In this document: positions 1 to 14,300 of the stretch, in pieces
Numbering within the stretch: position 1 is the stretch's first letter
How the letters are laid out: each line of letters starts with the position of its first letter
From: Tubiluchus corallicola
Lineage: Eukaryota > Priapulida > Priapulimorpha > Priapulimorphida > Tubiluchidae
Length of the DNA stretch: 64,000 nt
Assembly: GCA_030141605.1 (NCBI GenBank)
Contig: JAQGDQ010000008.1
Coordinates: forward strand, 827,501 to 891,500
Direction of reading: 5' to 3'
Program-made: the position numbers and the translations under genes
Notes under the pieces: model-generated
Databases searched by the model: none
Told to the model about the DNA's origin: nothing
The model's input: the letters and a program-made list of their open reading frames with translations, nothing else

Positions 1-2056
1 ACTAAAGTTTATTTTTTGTTGCAAGTTAAGGACTGTGGCCCTTCAGTCCATTAAGGGCATTTTGGGGTGCCATACTGATCGAATAATATTGTGTCGAATA
101 ATATTGTAAATCATCCTGAATATCGCAGGAAAGTGGTCTTTGCCATGCTGAATGCAAATCTACTTTTGGTTTCATGAGGATACAATACCATGTAAATTTT
201 GGCTACCATTTATAAAGATGTAGGCTGGCAATATGCTATTTAGGATGTGCAGAAGGTCTCTTCACATAACATTGAAAGTTTGTAGTTTTAGCATTTAGAT
301 ATCGATCTCTTTATGACCATTTAATGTCGCATAAATTAGCAAATAATAATAATTAGTGGTAAACAAAAAATATTTACTTCACATATTATTAGCATCAATA
401 TTTATTTTCCGATATGCAATTACTTGCTACTAGGGAATTTTATTGGCGAGGAAAAAAGGAGAGATCAAATGTTTCTTTATGTTTGATATTTTTACATAAA
501 ACAAACTGGTTGTGAAAAGGACCCGGGAAGTGAAAAGTTAGTTTACTAACTACACTTTAAGCAATGGCGGAAATATGACGAACTAATGACACAGTCTTAT
601 CATTTGTGGGGTAAATGTCCCACCAGTTTTGCAGTAAAAAAATTCCAAGTCTGCTACCGTACGAAAATGTAAATAGGCTTGCAATGTAAAGATAAAATGT
701 AACCGCCCGTTATAACGAAATTCATTATTACAAGATGGAAATTTTTACAGGTATTTTTCTATCAGAGGCGTCATTTTTCATGTTTTACCCTGTACCGAGG
801 TAGAAATAGTTGATGATTACAAGTAACTTGGATGCTTTATAGAATTAACATTCTCTTCACATGTCTCTCATGTAGTCAGCAAGGCTAATAAGAAAATGTA
901 TTTTTTCGAAAAATGAAAAATTTTAATGTTGATAACTCACTTACTATATTAATTATGTTTTATAAAACAACTATCTCTTCTGTTATGAACTATCGTAATA
1001 TGGCCCTTTTTCATATGCTTTCTAACTACCGTAAAATTGATTTAGACGAACAAAGAAGTAAGGTATTAGGCTCGTTGGTGAATAATGAACATCTGACCAC
1101 AGTGTCCTGTCTAATTGATATGTTACTGAAGATGTTAAAGAAAATTAATGCAGACAACTTTCATCCTCTACATGAAGAATCATAAAAAAGGGAAGATTAA
1201 ATGTACCCCTTTCAAAAGAAATCGCTTTAAATTTTCTTTTGTTCCCACTTCATTCAAAGCATTCCATACTAGTTAAACTCTAAACACTTTTCATTTTTTT
1301 CTTTTTTTATTTCAATTGTAACACTTAGATTTATGTGCACTGTGCACAATTGAATTTATTTTCACAGGTACGAATTTTTAGCGCTAATTCTTTTTACTAA
1401 ATCTGTGCAAAGCTGAAACGACAAATTTCGTGTATCTCGTATGTAGTATATATGACCAAAAAGATGTCTTTGTCTAGGTGTATGTACATTAAAATCTGAT
1501 AGCCGGTTACTCGCCAGATTATCATGTTAAGATTTCATAATACGTTTCAGTAGTTTCAGCGGGTTCACCACGGCTTCTCCCCCCCCCCCCCCTGGGAGGC
1601 ACTTATCTTGAACTGCGCGTTCAGGCTAACGAGTTTTCTCGCCAAGTAAAGTGACGTTTATGTAGCATGCGAATACATTTTGGGGGTACGGAAGAGATCG
1701 GTTTAATTGTTTTCAATGCACCCGTTTATGCAGCCTGCGTATGCGTTATTTTTCTGTAACTATTCCTATTGATATTTTTCCGCAGCTAGTCCGCATATTG
1801 GAAAACGCATCCGAATGCTACATACACGCCTTTAACTGTGTCAGTTGCGTTGTGAAATCTTGCAAGCTACAGTAAACGTTTATTTTGTTTTTAGTTTCAC
1901 TCAATAGATGGCACAACTGCATTTGGCTGTTTCAGGTTTTGTGATGTAGCCTCTACTGTAGCAGGTTGCACTGCTGTAGGGCAGAAGTTGCTGATTTTAT
2001 TTTTATTCATAATAAATAGCAGTAATTCATAGTTTTAATTTGCGTATTCATGGAAA
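1..2056. other. Upstream region of the PDE2A-like gene
   Basis: AT-rich sequence with no recognisable gene. A 90-codon open frame at 913-1185 has no motif I can name. A run of 14 C lies at 1579-1592. CpG dinucleotides become more frequent from about 1600 to 1830, which would suit the core promoter or 5' UTR of the gene starting at 2057, but I see no clear TATA box. A short upstream frame starts with the ATG at 2050 and ends at 2109, overlapping the main start in another frame; it could dampen translation. Confidence 0.4.
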
Positions 2057-2329
2057 ATGCTAGTGCTACATCATATGCTTGTGTCGGCATATTTGTATTT
2101 TCGAGATAGGGCAAGATTCCTGGCTGTACCTAGAAATGAACACGAAGTTGTTGCCCTTCCTGGACCCATAAACTTGAATGACGATGAGACTCCATCATCT
2201 ACCAAACGATTAGATCGTGAAAGGATTGGACGACCTGTGGCCAGCTGCTCATCTGACAAAGATACAATGCCTGCGGGTGAGAGTTCAAGTGGCAAGCAAC
2301 GCCGAATTTCTCGCAGTAGCCTAGCTCTG
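2057..2329 (+). CDS. PDE2A: PDE2A exon 1: start and N-terminal extension (residues 1-91)
   Basis: Starts at ATG 2057 and ends in phase 0 at the donor gtacag. The first residues, [20 protein letters not shown], resemble the start of the vertebrate PDE2A2-type isoform as I recall it (VLVLHH followed by a hydrophobic stretch, an Arg-rich turn, then a Phe-Leu-x-x-Pro segment). In mammals that hydrophobic head directs membrane or mitochondrial association. The remaining residues (31-91) are polar, rich in Ser, Asp and Arg, and include RRISRSS, a possible PKA-type phosphorylation site (inference). This similarity is the reason for choosing the start. Confidence 0.8.
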
Positions 2330-5300
2330 GTACAGTATCAGTATGCTTCGTTACTTGGCATATTATATCTATATTATATAATTCCTACCCTAGCAAATGC
2401 TCACTCATAGTGAGAGTGACATAAAAAAGAGGCCTTTGTCGCAAGTTTTGATTTTTGTATACTTAAGAAGGTACACAAAATTTTAATGTATGTGCTGCCT
2501 TCAAAATAATTATTCACAATATAGGAAATACTGGGAATGAGACCTTTATGATCAGGCGTATATGACCACGGTTGATTCTGTGGACTGGCTTTGTGCTTGT
2601 TTATCGTTAGTTCGTTGTTGATGGTCACTGTTCCTGTTCTCTCGGATGGGAAATCACAAAAGGGTAAAAAGCAGGACGTTGTTATGATCTCTGCAGCTAG
2701 GCTATGTAGAGATGTTTTTGGAACTGTTTTAAACATTGTAAGAATATTAGACAAATTTGGAATAAATACGTGCAAGTTATTTCAGATTTGCTTATCTATT
2801 AGGCTTAGGTTACAAGAAAACCATACACAGTTTTAAACTATAGTTCAAAACATTCTACCCTGTTAAATATTGAAAAGGAACATGCAGTTTTTTTTGAAGA
2901 GTGACGTATGCAGAAGAATCATAACCACAAAAATGTACTTTCACGTTCGCGCGGCTATTTGTAGGCTGTTTCACCATTCGCTAGTTAGATGGGCATTCGC
3001 GCGGGCGTCTCGGAAAGGCAGTTGCGGTACGTCTCTGTTCAGAGCTGTGTCATGGTGCACATCCTCGAGTGTGAGCACAGCAGTAAACTTGAAATTTAAT
3101 TTTAATCTTAAAATTTGCCGAGTTTTTGTATATCAGACTGAATGTTGTATCGTAGCCTGTACTTTAATTTTTGCTTTTGCAAATACGTGCAACACGCTCA
3201 TGGAATATTTGTGCTGTTGAAAATTATGTGCGATTCTGATGTCGTTACTAATTGGGTTCGCTCGCCATTAACTAAATTTTTAACCTATTATTTAATTATT
3301 AGAAATACAATTATGAAATATATACTTTTACCGTACTGCAAAAGGGTAGGGTATGAAAAATCATCCTGTTTTCCTTTAATAGTCTCTCTAGGGAATAAAA
3401 AAATTATTTATTACTTTATTTGTACAACGAGTCCACTAACACAACACAATCACATAGTACATTAGTAATATTTACAAATGTAGTAAGTTAACAGGCCATG
3501 AAGCTTCTTACACAAAAACAGCTCTACCGAATGAAATACATTGCAGTTACTGTAGTGCCCTTGTGTTTAAATTAGTAATTGAACAGCATAAATGTCAGTA
3601 TTTGTATAAATTTGTTTTCTACAGACAAATTTAATTTATTTACTTGTTCACCTGCAGGAACCATTATGTCCTGCACAGGTTTCCAGGTCCGTGAAATTTG
3701 CACACACGCACGATCATTTTACAATTTGATTTTTGTACATTAAACAGATACAGCATATTCATAGTTCAAATCACAAGTTTGTGCAGCAAGACTATGCGAT
3801 GACGCCATTCGCATTTTAAAAGGAATTGCTGAAGGACAGTGTGAGGTGGAAATAAATGGAAGCCTGCCATATTTAAAATTGGGTCAACACATTCTTTCTG
3901 AAATAACTGTTAGCCAACTGTTTGGTTTGGTTTGACCATATAAGGCAGCTGTATTTTTATACTATTTATTTCACAGTTGTAATTTGTTGTTACATGTTTA
4001 CTTTTGAAAAGTCATCAATAGCTGTTTAAAAGGATTTAGCAATTAATTCAAAAGTTTTTTTATCAAGCTTACTTGGGTTCGAATTTATTAATTAGTAAGT
4101 TTTCACATTTTAGATGATGTTTTGAAATTTTGCTTGAGTATTTTGAAACTCAGAACCAGACTTAAGCATTGGGGATTTCTCAGTTTTATTGGCTGTAAGA
4201 GTAACTTTTCTCTGTAATTTAGGCCAGAGTGATACAAACTACTGGCAATTAGATAAGTTAAGAGGTGTTGCCACTGTTGTGTTTTTATTTCTTTAAGTTA
4301 TGTATATCACTCACAATTTTTGATGAATTTTACTTTTTTATATTTTATTGTATTCACACTAAATAACAGCAAATACACACTAAATAAAGAACTCTAAAGA
4401 ACACAAAGAAGTTTAGGTTCCCTGTTAAATTCACAGTTGGCAACAAAAGTTTAAAATGAACAAATTCAATAAAAATGCGTAAGAAATTCACTTTACATGA
4501 GAGCAAATCAAGACAGGCTCCTGGCTAGCACATGTTTGAAGTATTTAGAGAGAAAGAAGAGAGAGAGAGCATAATCTTCCCAGCCTGCAAATCATGCAAA
4601 TCACATATTTACACTAGCAATCAGAATGGGGATATTTTTTTTTAATATAATTAATTTTCATAGCATGATTGTAGTTCATGGTAAGTATGGATAACAGTTT
4701 TTTGGTTAATAAAACATGGATTTTGTGATTTATTTACAGTACTGTAATGTAAACAATTATGCACATATGTTACAGGAGGCGGTTCTTCAGCTAGCAAGTG
4801 TGGGTGATTTTAGTTCATTGCGAAACACAGTCAAGGAGGCAGTGGTATCACTAATGCCTGATGTGGTATGTAGCTTATGAACGGTCTTTTATGTACTTTT
4901 GCTTGATAAACCTTTTTGGTTCTTGTAATGCTAGGCTCTACCAAAATTTATTTTCCTGTTAATTTATAATGTATGTTGTCATTGTTGTGCTATGTTAGTT
5001 ACTGTAAGGCACTCAAATGTGAATTGTAAAACCTTTCGTCGATACAGCTTTTAAGAACGTAGCAAACTCGAACATGACGCAGCGTGTTAGAATTGTTAAT
5101 CCTCCGGTAGTAATCCGGAATTGTCCAGAGCCTTTCGTGTTACTCAGACTTGGAACATGTAGTTAGCGCTAGAATATTGATTGGTGGCAGCAATTTCAAT
5201 CATAGAAGATTAAGGTCTGCTTGTGCTGTCAACAATGCTGATTATATTGTTTCTTCACAATGCCAGCAAGTTAATTAGCTAAATATTAAACGACGAAACG

Positions 5301-8300
5301 TTGGGATAGATGAATTCAGCTAGGAAATTTTCACATGATAATAATGTAGTGTGCAGTATATTAATGCAGTTTTTCTTGCAATGAATTTTTGAAATTGAGT
5401 GATTACGTCAGGATTTAAATAGGTGACCATAGTGCTGAGGATGAACGCCTGAATTGTAAACAGACATAGACATGTCTATGTCTGTTTGCAATTCAGGCAT
5501 TCCATTTCTTCAAGGGGAGTAGATTCAGATGGCGAATATTCGTTTAGTGACTTGCTAGAAATTTTAAACTTCAACTTAGTTTGTCTTTTGTTATCTGTGA
5601 CTAGAAATTTTAAACTTCAACCTAGTTTGTCTTTTGTTATCTGTGACTTAATACAAACAAATTGCTTTCATGCCTAGAAATCCCTGTGACATTCATAGAA
5701 ACTTTAGTCAACTTCACTGCACCTGTTATATGAGTGAGTCTAAAATATTGCCCCATTGGTTTTGTCAAAACTGATTAGAATTCAGATCAAGCAGTAGTGC
5801 AAGTATAATAAACCATTGACGTTTAGTTTGGTATTCACTGTGAATAATTAAATATAAGTTTTGTTTTACATGTGGATCTTGTATCACATTTATGAAACAC
5901 ACTTGTTAGTTCAGCTAGAATTAGTGTAGGTGAATTGGCTAAAACAAATTGCTGCAAATTTAAATCATTTTCAATGCAGGACTTCATTTTTGCTATCCTA
6001 ATGCTGAATTATGTTTAGAGCACAAGCATATCAGCATCATAATTACTGGTTATTTTATCAAGATTCAGTTCTTGGTGCACCATCTCTCAGCAAAAGTGTT
6101 ACACTGTCCTGTTTGATGCTACATTAATTCCATTTGCCTGGTTGCATGAATGTATCAAAGGCGATGGACTTTATTAAATGAGACTAACCTAAATCAAATC
6201 AATCAACAGCCTGCAGGGCAGTCATTGGACTTGCTTCCCAGGGCTTTGCTGGCTTCCCTATTCAGATAGCCAAACAAGTCATGATTACATGAGAGGACAG
6301 TGTAATATATTAATCTACAGCAGTTATATTGACATTTAATTATACTGATGGGCGAGTGCCCTGCTGCAAATGACTAGTATTGTGTGTCGTTACAATTTCA
6401 TTGTGATTTCATGTCTTATGCACTTCTGTTTGTCCTGTCTGCCTGCATGTCATTTCTGGATGTTGTACTATCATTTTACACTCTTATACCTGCAAGCCAT
6501 TTCTGAATGCCACATTGCCTTTTTTGCTGCCCCGATGCATTCATTCCTAGATGACCCTTGAACTTGATGTTGTCTGCTTGCAAGTCATTCTGGATGCTGC
6601 ACTGCCCTTTACACTGTCCACCTGTAAGCCATTTCTGGCAACTGCATTGTCCTTTACCTCTGTTTGCCTGCATGTCACTTTTGGATGCTGCACTGCTGTT
6701 TGTGCTGCCTGCCTTCGAGCCATTCTGGATGCTGCACTTGCCGCTACACTGTCCACTACACAAGCCCTTGATGCTGCCCACTTGGATACTGCTCTTTATC
6801 ACACCTACAAGCCATTTCTTAAAACTGCACATTAATATTCATCGAAATCAATTATTGTACTCTTAACTTTGAAAGTAATTAACCAGATTTATCCGGTTAT
6901 GAAGTTCCAAAAAACAACATAAATTCATGGATTTACAATACTACAGCTTACTGCACACTAAATTATGATTGTCACACTGTTTCTCGTAAGATTTCCAAAT
7001 ATCTACCTTTCTGGAGTTCTCTAGGTATCGGCGTGAAGCTTGTAGCGCTAACGTAATCCTGTCCAGTCATCTAGAGGACGTCTAGCTACAATGACCAATC
7101 AGGTGCTCCTTTCATCTTCTCAGCTGACAGGCTGGTGCAGTATTACAAAAGCTAGGGTCACAAACAGACATGGGGAATGTATTGAAATATGCTGAGTCTA
7201 AAGCAAATGTGTATTATTTTTATTTTTTCTAGCCACATGAAATTTCTACGTCTCAGGTTATAAGATTATAAGTTTTTTCAATCCAAAAAAGGCTTAGACT
7301 CAGTACTGCTAGGTAAAATCTCTTGGGTGACAAATTGAGCTAAACCATTTCAAATTAATAAAAACTGTTCACTTTTGGCTACATGCAAGACTGGCATGCT
7401 ACACTTTTTATCCTCTACATGCACAACAAGAGTTTAGCAGATACTGCTCTGAATCATAAAATAGCATTAATGTTTGTTAAGGTTGAGCCTCCAGTATTTG
7501 GTAGACCTTCTATGTTTATTATTTGGTAAGCTTTGTTTATTAGAAGACCCTAGTGTTTAGCTACCGCTTATCCTGCCACGTTAATTTTTTGTAAGCTAAT
7601 GTAAATAATTTTTACGGAAGTTTTTAGAGATGTTTTTGATGTATGTAAAAGTACTGTTTATCAGTGGTAAATTTATGATATTCTCGTCGTGTATTACCAA
7701 AATAAATTAAAAACGTGTAACCTGGTCTTACCTAACAACCATTTGAGACGAAGTTGTGGATCCACTCATTTTACATTCGTGTATCCATAAGTAAATATAT
7801 AGTTTTATATACTGGATTTGTATTTTAATAATTCCTTTTATACAGATGGTTTGTATTAGAAATGTGTGGAAAGTGTGCTATAGTGTCTGCCATCACTAAT
7901 AATCTGGGATTTGAAATGTTACGAACCTACAAAAGCCATATCTTTTATACAATTGATACATAATTTCCCTTTTTGTTTACTATATAGCATGTTGGTTTCT
8001 GTTTTCATTGGTTTCTACTGCTATATCTCTAATTGCTGATGGTACTGGCTTGTGATATTTAGCTTTGTGCTAATTTACATGAGCCTTCTGGGTACTATTT
8101 TTTGCGGATATTCTACCAAGTTGAGCGGCGTCAAACTTGGTTCGTTATTGGATGCGTGATCACTGGGATAACTACTTCTGGACTTTATCTGCCTTACTGA
8201 CTTCTGGCTGTTGAGGTCATGAGAAAAACCTCTTCTAGTTTATTCTCCTGTTTTGCAGAATTAGTCTATGTTCCAATTTTGCAACAACCTACGTTAAGTT

Positions 8301-11300
8301 GTCCCTTTGAATCCCCTTCTAGGGAAGAGACAATTTGGCAGATTTAGTCACGGGGAAATAAATCTACAATTTTTACTCACCTTCTGATGGAAACACTTCC
8401 GGTATGAAGAAACGCTTCCGGTGCAGGCAGGTATCATGTTTACAACGTGATGAAGAGCAGCAATGCGCAATGAGGTGAAGCCAGCGACACGCTTGACTGA
8501 GCATCGATTGCGCAAGGCAATGAGCCCTGGTTGTGCGAAGCTTCGCTTCAGCTATGTGCAACGCGTAACGTGGACATGGGAACCTGTCCTTAGAGGGTTG
8601 ACATGTTTTACTACTCGTAAACATCTTAGTTCTTGGCGCAGGTGTACACACATTATTTTGCACTTTCTACAGTGCTATGAGGAGCTTATCTGTCAAGTAG
8701 CTACTGTATCCTATGTATACTGTTTACACGTACGTCAGGGTCTAGAAAAGCGTGGAATTTGTGGTCAAAGTTTGTTTTTAGTTAAGCTACGTAATAGGTA
8801 TACGCAGATTATTAAAGGCAGTTTAAAACGTGAAATATTGCTGCGGTTTCGAATCAACATAAAAATGACTGTGACATCTTAGTACAAATTCTGTACCTAT
8901 CTAGTGATTGGTGATCCAAAGGTGACAGATTAACACGTGAAAGTCAATTCTGTCAAAGGTAAAGTGAAAAACTTTTTTTGTTTTTTGCAAAGCACAAATT
9001 ATTATAGCGTGAGTAATAATGAAAAACTATAAAGCGAAATTGCCCAGTTCATTGGCATGTATAGTGGAATATTGTAAATGTCTAGTGCAAGAGTCACACG
9101 TCTCACTTCCCCTTGCAGTTCCTGGTTTCCTCATTGTCTCTCCCATTTCAAATTGTCATCTAATAACTTTTTCGCTTTTGTTTCTTTAACACTTGTGAGT
9201 AGCAAAACAATTTTTGAAACAAATTTTTTTCAGTAACAGTTAAATTAATTTAAACAAATCCTTGTTTCAGTGGCTCATAAATGTTGTATTTGATTTGTTG
9301 TTGGGATGGCTATAAGTTTTCTATTAGGTAGTTAGCCTGAATACTATCAAAAGAGGAAGAGACTTTATGACCTTCGCTACATAAAACTTTCAATCGAGTT
9401 TTAATGGTTGTAATACTCTTCAGTCCATACTAACTTCCATGGAGAGAAACCAATTACATGTACTTTATATGTACATATACATATGTACGTATGTTTAAGA
9501 TACACAGTGTATACAATGTTCATTCATTTCTAGCTCGGAATTTCTTTTCTCCCTGAAATTCCTTTCCAATTCGTCGCCTAGCGAACTTTCGTCTTCTTGG
9601 ATTTGAAATTTCTCTCCTGGGAGCCAAGTGCATCACACTCGAGGGAAATCGGCTTTGTTCCTATCTTCAAGCCTATTTAATAAAAATGATTTTTTGTTTA
9701 AAGCATCTAATTAACTTTTTATCTGTTATTCTTGTGTGTCTGTTAGCCTTTTATCTATAATATGTCCTGTGTACAGTGAGTATTTTTATTTTGCTTATGC
9801 AAAGCTATGTACTTTTAAATGAATTTTAAATAAAATGAAAAAAGTATAAGACACTTATCAGTCATTAATATTGTCACAAAAAAAATCGTTTTATCACGTT
9901 TATTAAATAAGATATTAATAGTAAGTCAAACTGTCAAAGTTGCAATTTCACCAAAAGTCAGCATATCCAGTGATCCTTTGTCTGGTGGTCCTTTGTCCAC
10001 CCACCTAACTGGTTGTCCTTTGACTGCTTTTAAAATGGTAAATATGATTCTTTGTCCGGTGGTCCTTTGTCTAGTTGTCCTTTGTACGGTGGTCCTTTGA
10101 CCTACAGCCATCTTTGAAGCTCTGTTCACTCGCTAATATTGCAAGAGGCTTAGGCTTAGTCCTTGCAACAATTGCATTGTTATGGAAACGCCAATCGATA
10201 CTAAATCCATTTAGTACAGGAGTGGCATTTGGGTTGGCGTTGACAAATTGCCAAAGTGAGTAGCGTTGCATTTTTTATATGTATAAGAATTGGAAACATA
10301 GAAAGGACAAATGGTCAATATCACTTTTGATTATACACTTTAATGAACCCTCGTTTACACTTAAGTTTTCCAAATTGCTAAAGATAGTTTTTGGTTTAAA
10401 ATAATAGGTTTGTATTTGTGTAGATGCTGGGATCTTCATTCAGTTGAAACATAATTGATTAATTAATTCAGTTAATTCATTCACCTAAGTTAAAACTTTT
10501 AGTGCACATTTAAGCGTTCTACATGTTGAAATGTAGTGAATTGTCAATTCTAGAGTGCATTTACAAAAATGAAACAACAAGAGTTGCTATACACACAAAA
10601 CAGCATCATATTATCTTTCGGGACTTCACTATCAGCCTTCATACAAAGTTGACATTAGCTGTGACAAGCTTGCCATTTTACAGAACAGATTACCTAACCA
10701 CTTTTCACAGAATACGTTTTGTCACTAATTATATAGTTGCGTCAGGACATAAAACCGCTGAAAAGTCCTTTGGATTAAAATGTAGACATTCATTGTTGTA
10801 ACCGAACTCCTTAAATCTTTTATGAAAAATTGAAAGTACAGTATAGCATCCTGTTTACGGTGTATACATGTATTAGTGTTAACGTCATCAAAACTGATTC
10901 TGTACTTTTACGCCTGTCAAAAAGGTCCTAGTTGTTGCAAATGTCACAAGAGGTGATTGGCTTGTAATGCTATGTAATGTTGAACTAATTGTGAGCTTGA
11001 ACGATCAAAATGAGCTGAGCTGGTTGTGACTTTGGAGACCAAGTGGCACAATTACTGTAAAAGTCAGCAGTAGTTGTTGCTAATGTCCTAAAACGTAACG
11101 GGCTTGTAAAATTTAGTGAGTAATGGCTCACTTTAGTGTCACTAAACCTGGGGCGTCACACAGTACTTTATGTGATCACGCGAATAGTCACGTGACCCTA
11201 ATAAATGTCACTAATAAAATGATTTTCGAAAGGCCACAAAAACTAAATGATATTCTGATCACATCTTTTACAAGCACAGGTTATTACCCGCTTGCACTCT

Positions 11301-14300
11301 AGGCTACCCATGGGGACTTGATGCTAAAACGAGTGATTAATATTAATGATTGCTTGGAGGTGAGGACATGATGAATGATTAATAATGAGAGCTACAAGAA
11401 CAGTTGATTTTCACACGTGCATTCTCTGTTTAGATTAAGAGTTACAAGCATCAAACATCACACGTGAAGCCATTGACTTCTGAAGCCATTTATTCGCTAG
11501 CTGCTCGTTATAAATCAGACCTTATCCGCCAGGTCGCGTTATTGCCGATGTCCTCATTGGCTTATAGCTGTTGTAATAAGGGAAGTTCCCCGAATTAATT
11601 GAAGAAGCTGCAGATAAGCCTTGCAAGCTAGCACTCATGCTGAAAATGCAAATAAGACTTGTCCATTTTAGGCGTTGATTTGACGTGCCTGAATGAAGCC
11701 AGTGCGACTAATTTCATAAAGCTGTGTTCTCGTTGGTTAAATTACCGAATCTTCTGTCTGCTAGTAACTAGCTAATCATTACCTGTTTCCACATTCTAAA
11801 AATAACTGTCATTTTGCTTTCGGCAGCATGCTTATGTAATGAGGAAGTAGAGATCTTTGTCATTACATGCCAATATGGACTAATCAAGTAATAATAATTA
11901 TGTTAGTGTCGAGAGGTTCTCTTGTCAGAAGTTGACGTTTCGTCTCTCTTTTTACTAAAGTTTAGATTTGATCGTGAATTATTTTTATCATGAGCTTGCC
12001 CAGGTTTTCATGCAGCTATTATGCAGCAGTTACCTCCATCTCATGGTTAAATTTTTACAATTTTAATTTTGTTCATGACATTCTTGCACTGTAATAGTAA
12101 GAAAACTAATGTTATCATATTTCTTGCACTTTCTTAAATGCTTCTAATTAATTTGTGTTTTTACTTTTTCCTATTCTAATCTTATACTACTAGAATTTCA
12201 GCTGATTATTATGATTGGAACGCCACACGCTGACTGGGTAAATGGTACCCGGCATACTCATTGTTATATAAGTACCATCCCAAGCTCACCTCCAATATGA
12301 ACAATGCTTTCAAATCGATAAAAATAATTAAAGAATTTCAAAGGTAAATATAAAATGGAATTTCTTGTTGAATTTTAAATGAATCGCAAAAAGCGACGGA
12401 AAACACCAAATGTCAATTTGCTTAGGCCTGTAGTGAATTCTCAAAGTTTTAATATGCACCCTCGTACATAATTTTATTTAGTGGCCTATGTGTAGACATT
12501 ACTTTAACCTAACTTATACAAGTTTCAAAGTGTAAAGATGGACTTGCATCCTGTACATACGGATCGGTTTCATTCTACCTTACTATGAAAAATGTTTATT
12601 ATAAACGTCATTAATTTTCGAACACACATGTACAAATTGTTTATGACAGACTGGTCTTGGAAAATAGCAGCTATTTTTGTGCATCTTTGTTGCACTTTTA
12701 CTTTTGAAGTTTTACCTGTTAATAATATCAGCAATAATGACAAGTTGTTGAAAAGTTTTCATAAAATCACTGAAAACTAATTTATTCTATAAAATTATTA
12801 ATAACAGTTTAGTTTAGCAAGCTAAATAGTGACCAAATGCTACAAGATATTCATTTGTATGTTTACCGTTTTAATCAGTTTCTGATTCAGATGTAAGGTA
12901 TTTTCAACTCTGTTTATAATACTCTGTGTTCAACTCTGTGTCGAATTGGTGCACAGAATCAATCATCTCAAATACAGTAAATGAAACCAATTAAACTCTA
13001 TGTATAGTAGGATTAATAACCTTCAAATGGATGTACAGGAATTAATGTCTATGGTTCACTTTAATGTGGACCACTATTAAAGTGCAAAAATGTCGATCTA
13101 TACTTCGCTACAGATAATCTTCATTAAGTTTTCAAACATAACTTAATCCGAAGACTTATTACTTGTCTCTGAAACCACGAGATGTCAGTATAGTTTCCCA
13201 TATCCATGATTTGGCAAAGAACAATGTGTGCTAGGTGTACCTCTCTTTGTAAACACTAATTTGCCTTGTACAAACCTTCACAAGAAATCGCATGACAGTA
13301 CCAGAAAGTTTGTTAGAAACACTTATTAGAATACATGTAGAAACAAAATGTGTCCTGTATCTTACATGGGTATGGGGGACAATACTGGACTATTCAAGGG
13401 CAAACTGGTGACAATTAACAACCAAATAAGCTAAAGAACTAAACATCTCTTAATACTAGTCAATATGAACGTTAGTTTTCAATTTTTTGTGGATATTAAA
13501 ATGACCAGGTTCGTTTTCCCCAGCCATAAATATTCCAAACAGACTTACTGGTGATACTACATTGAAGTTGAATTGAAAATTTCTCTTGGCAAAATTAGAG
13601 ATTTCAATGCTGTAATTGCCTAGTTGTGAAGGAAATACCAAATCTCTTCAGACTGTCAGACGAATATTATGTGCCTGTCACGCATGATGGTTTCAAACAG
13701 GTGATCTTAATTTCTTACCTGTGACAAAACCATAGCACTTCTATCTCAACAGCATGATAATTCAATTAGTGACGTTATTAAGTTGGGAATTGAATATTTC
13801 AGCTTCAGCATGCAAAATAGCATCTCTTCTTCTTGCTATTTTCTTAAATTGTTGTTGGGTTAATCGTTCACTAAATTATTCACCTTAGCTATTATTTCTG
13901 TGTCTTTGTCAATAGAATTGCGCAGACTCTCACCTAACTGCATTCCCTAGGCAAACATAAGTCTTTACAGCTGGTAAAGGCTTTAATGTACGTAGCCATA
14001 GCATTTTGAATCGCATTGATAGGTTTAAATGGTATTGATTTTTATAGCTGTTTTTTCCGTCAATCTGCTTGAATGTCTCTTGGGATACAGGACTACTGTT
14101 CAAAAAAGGAACTTGCATTGGGGCATGGTCAGATGTGCCGAAATAACACATTTAAGTAAATTTTGCGATAAACCTTGATGAGGATCTGTCTCAGATTAGC
14201 AGCAGGATTGGCCTTTGTGATCAGTTACAGGTTAACAGCGAGAATGGGCCATTGTGATCAATTACAGGTAAATAATGAGGATGGGCCATTCTGATCAGTT

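Noticed and set aside
913-1185. 90-codon frame upstream of the gene
   Set aside because: AT-rich composition, no motif, no splice context; not distinguishable from chance.
6476-6866. Several Cys-rich frames on both strands
   Set aside because: All are products of the 45-bp minisatellite.
8463-8882. 139-codon frame
   Set aside because: Lies in the CpG-rich patch where stops are rarer; no domain, odd Arg/Cys-rich composition and overlapping frame on the other strand.
10910-11120. Two similar segments (gttgttgcaaatgtcacaag and gttgttgctaatgtcctaaa) spaced about 150 bp
   Set aside because: Similarity is real but short and diverged; could be a decayed duplication, too weak to list as a feature.
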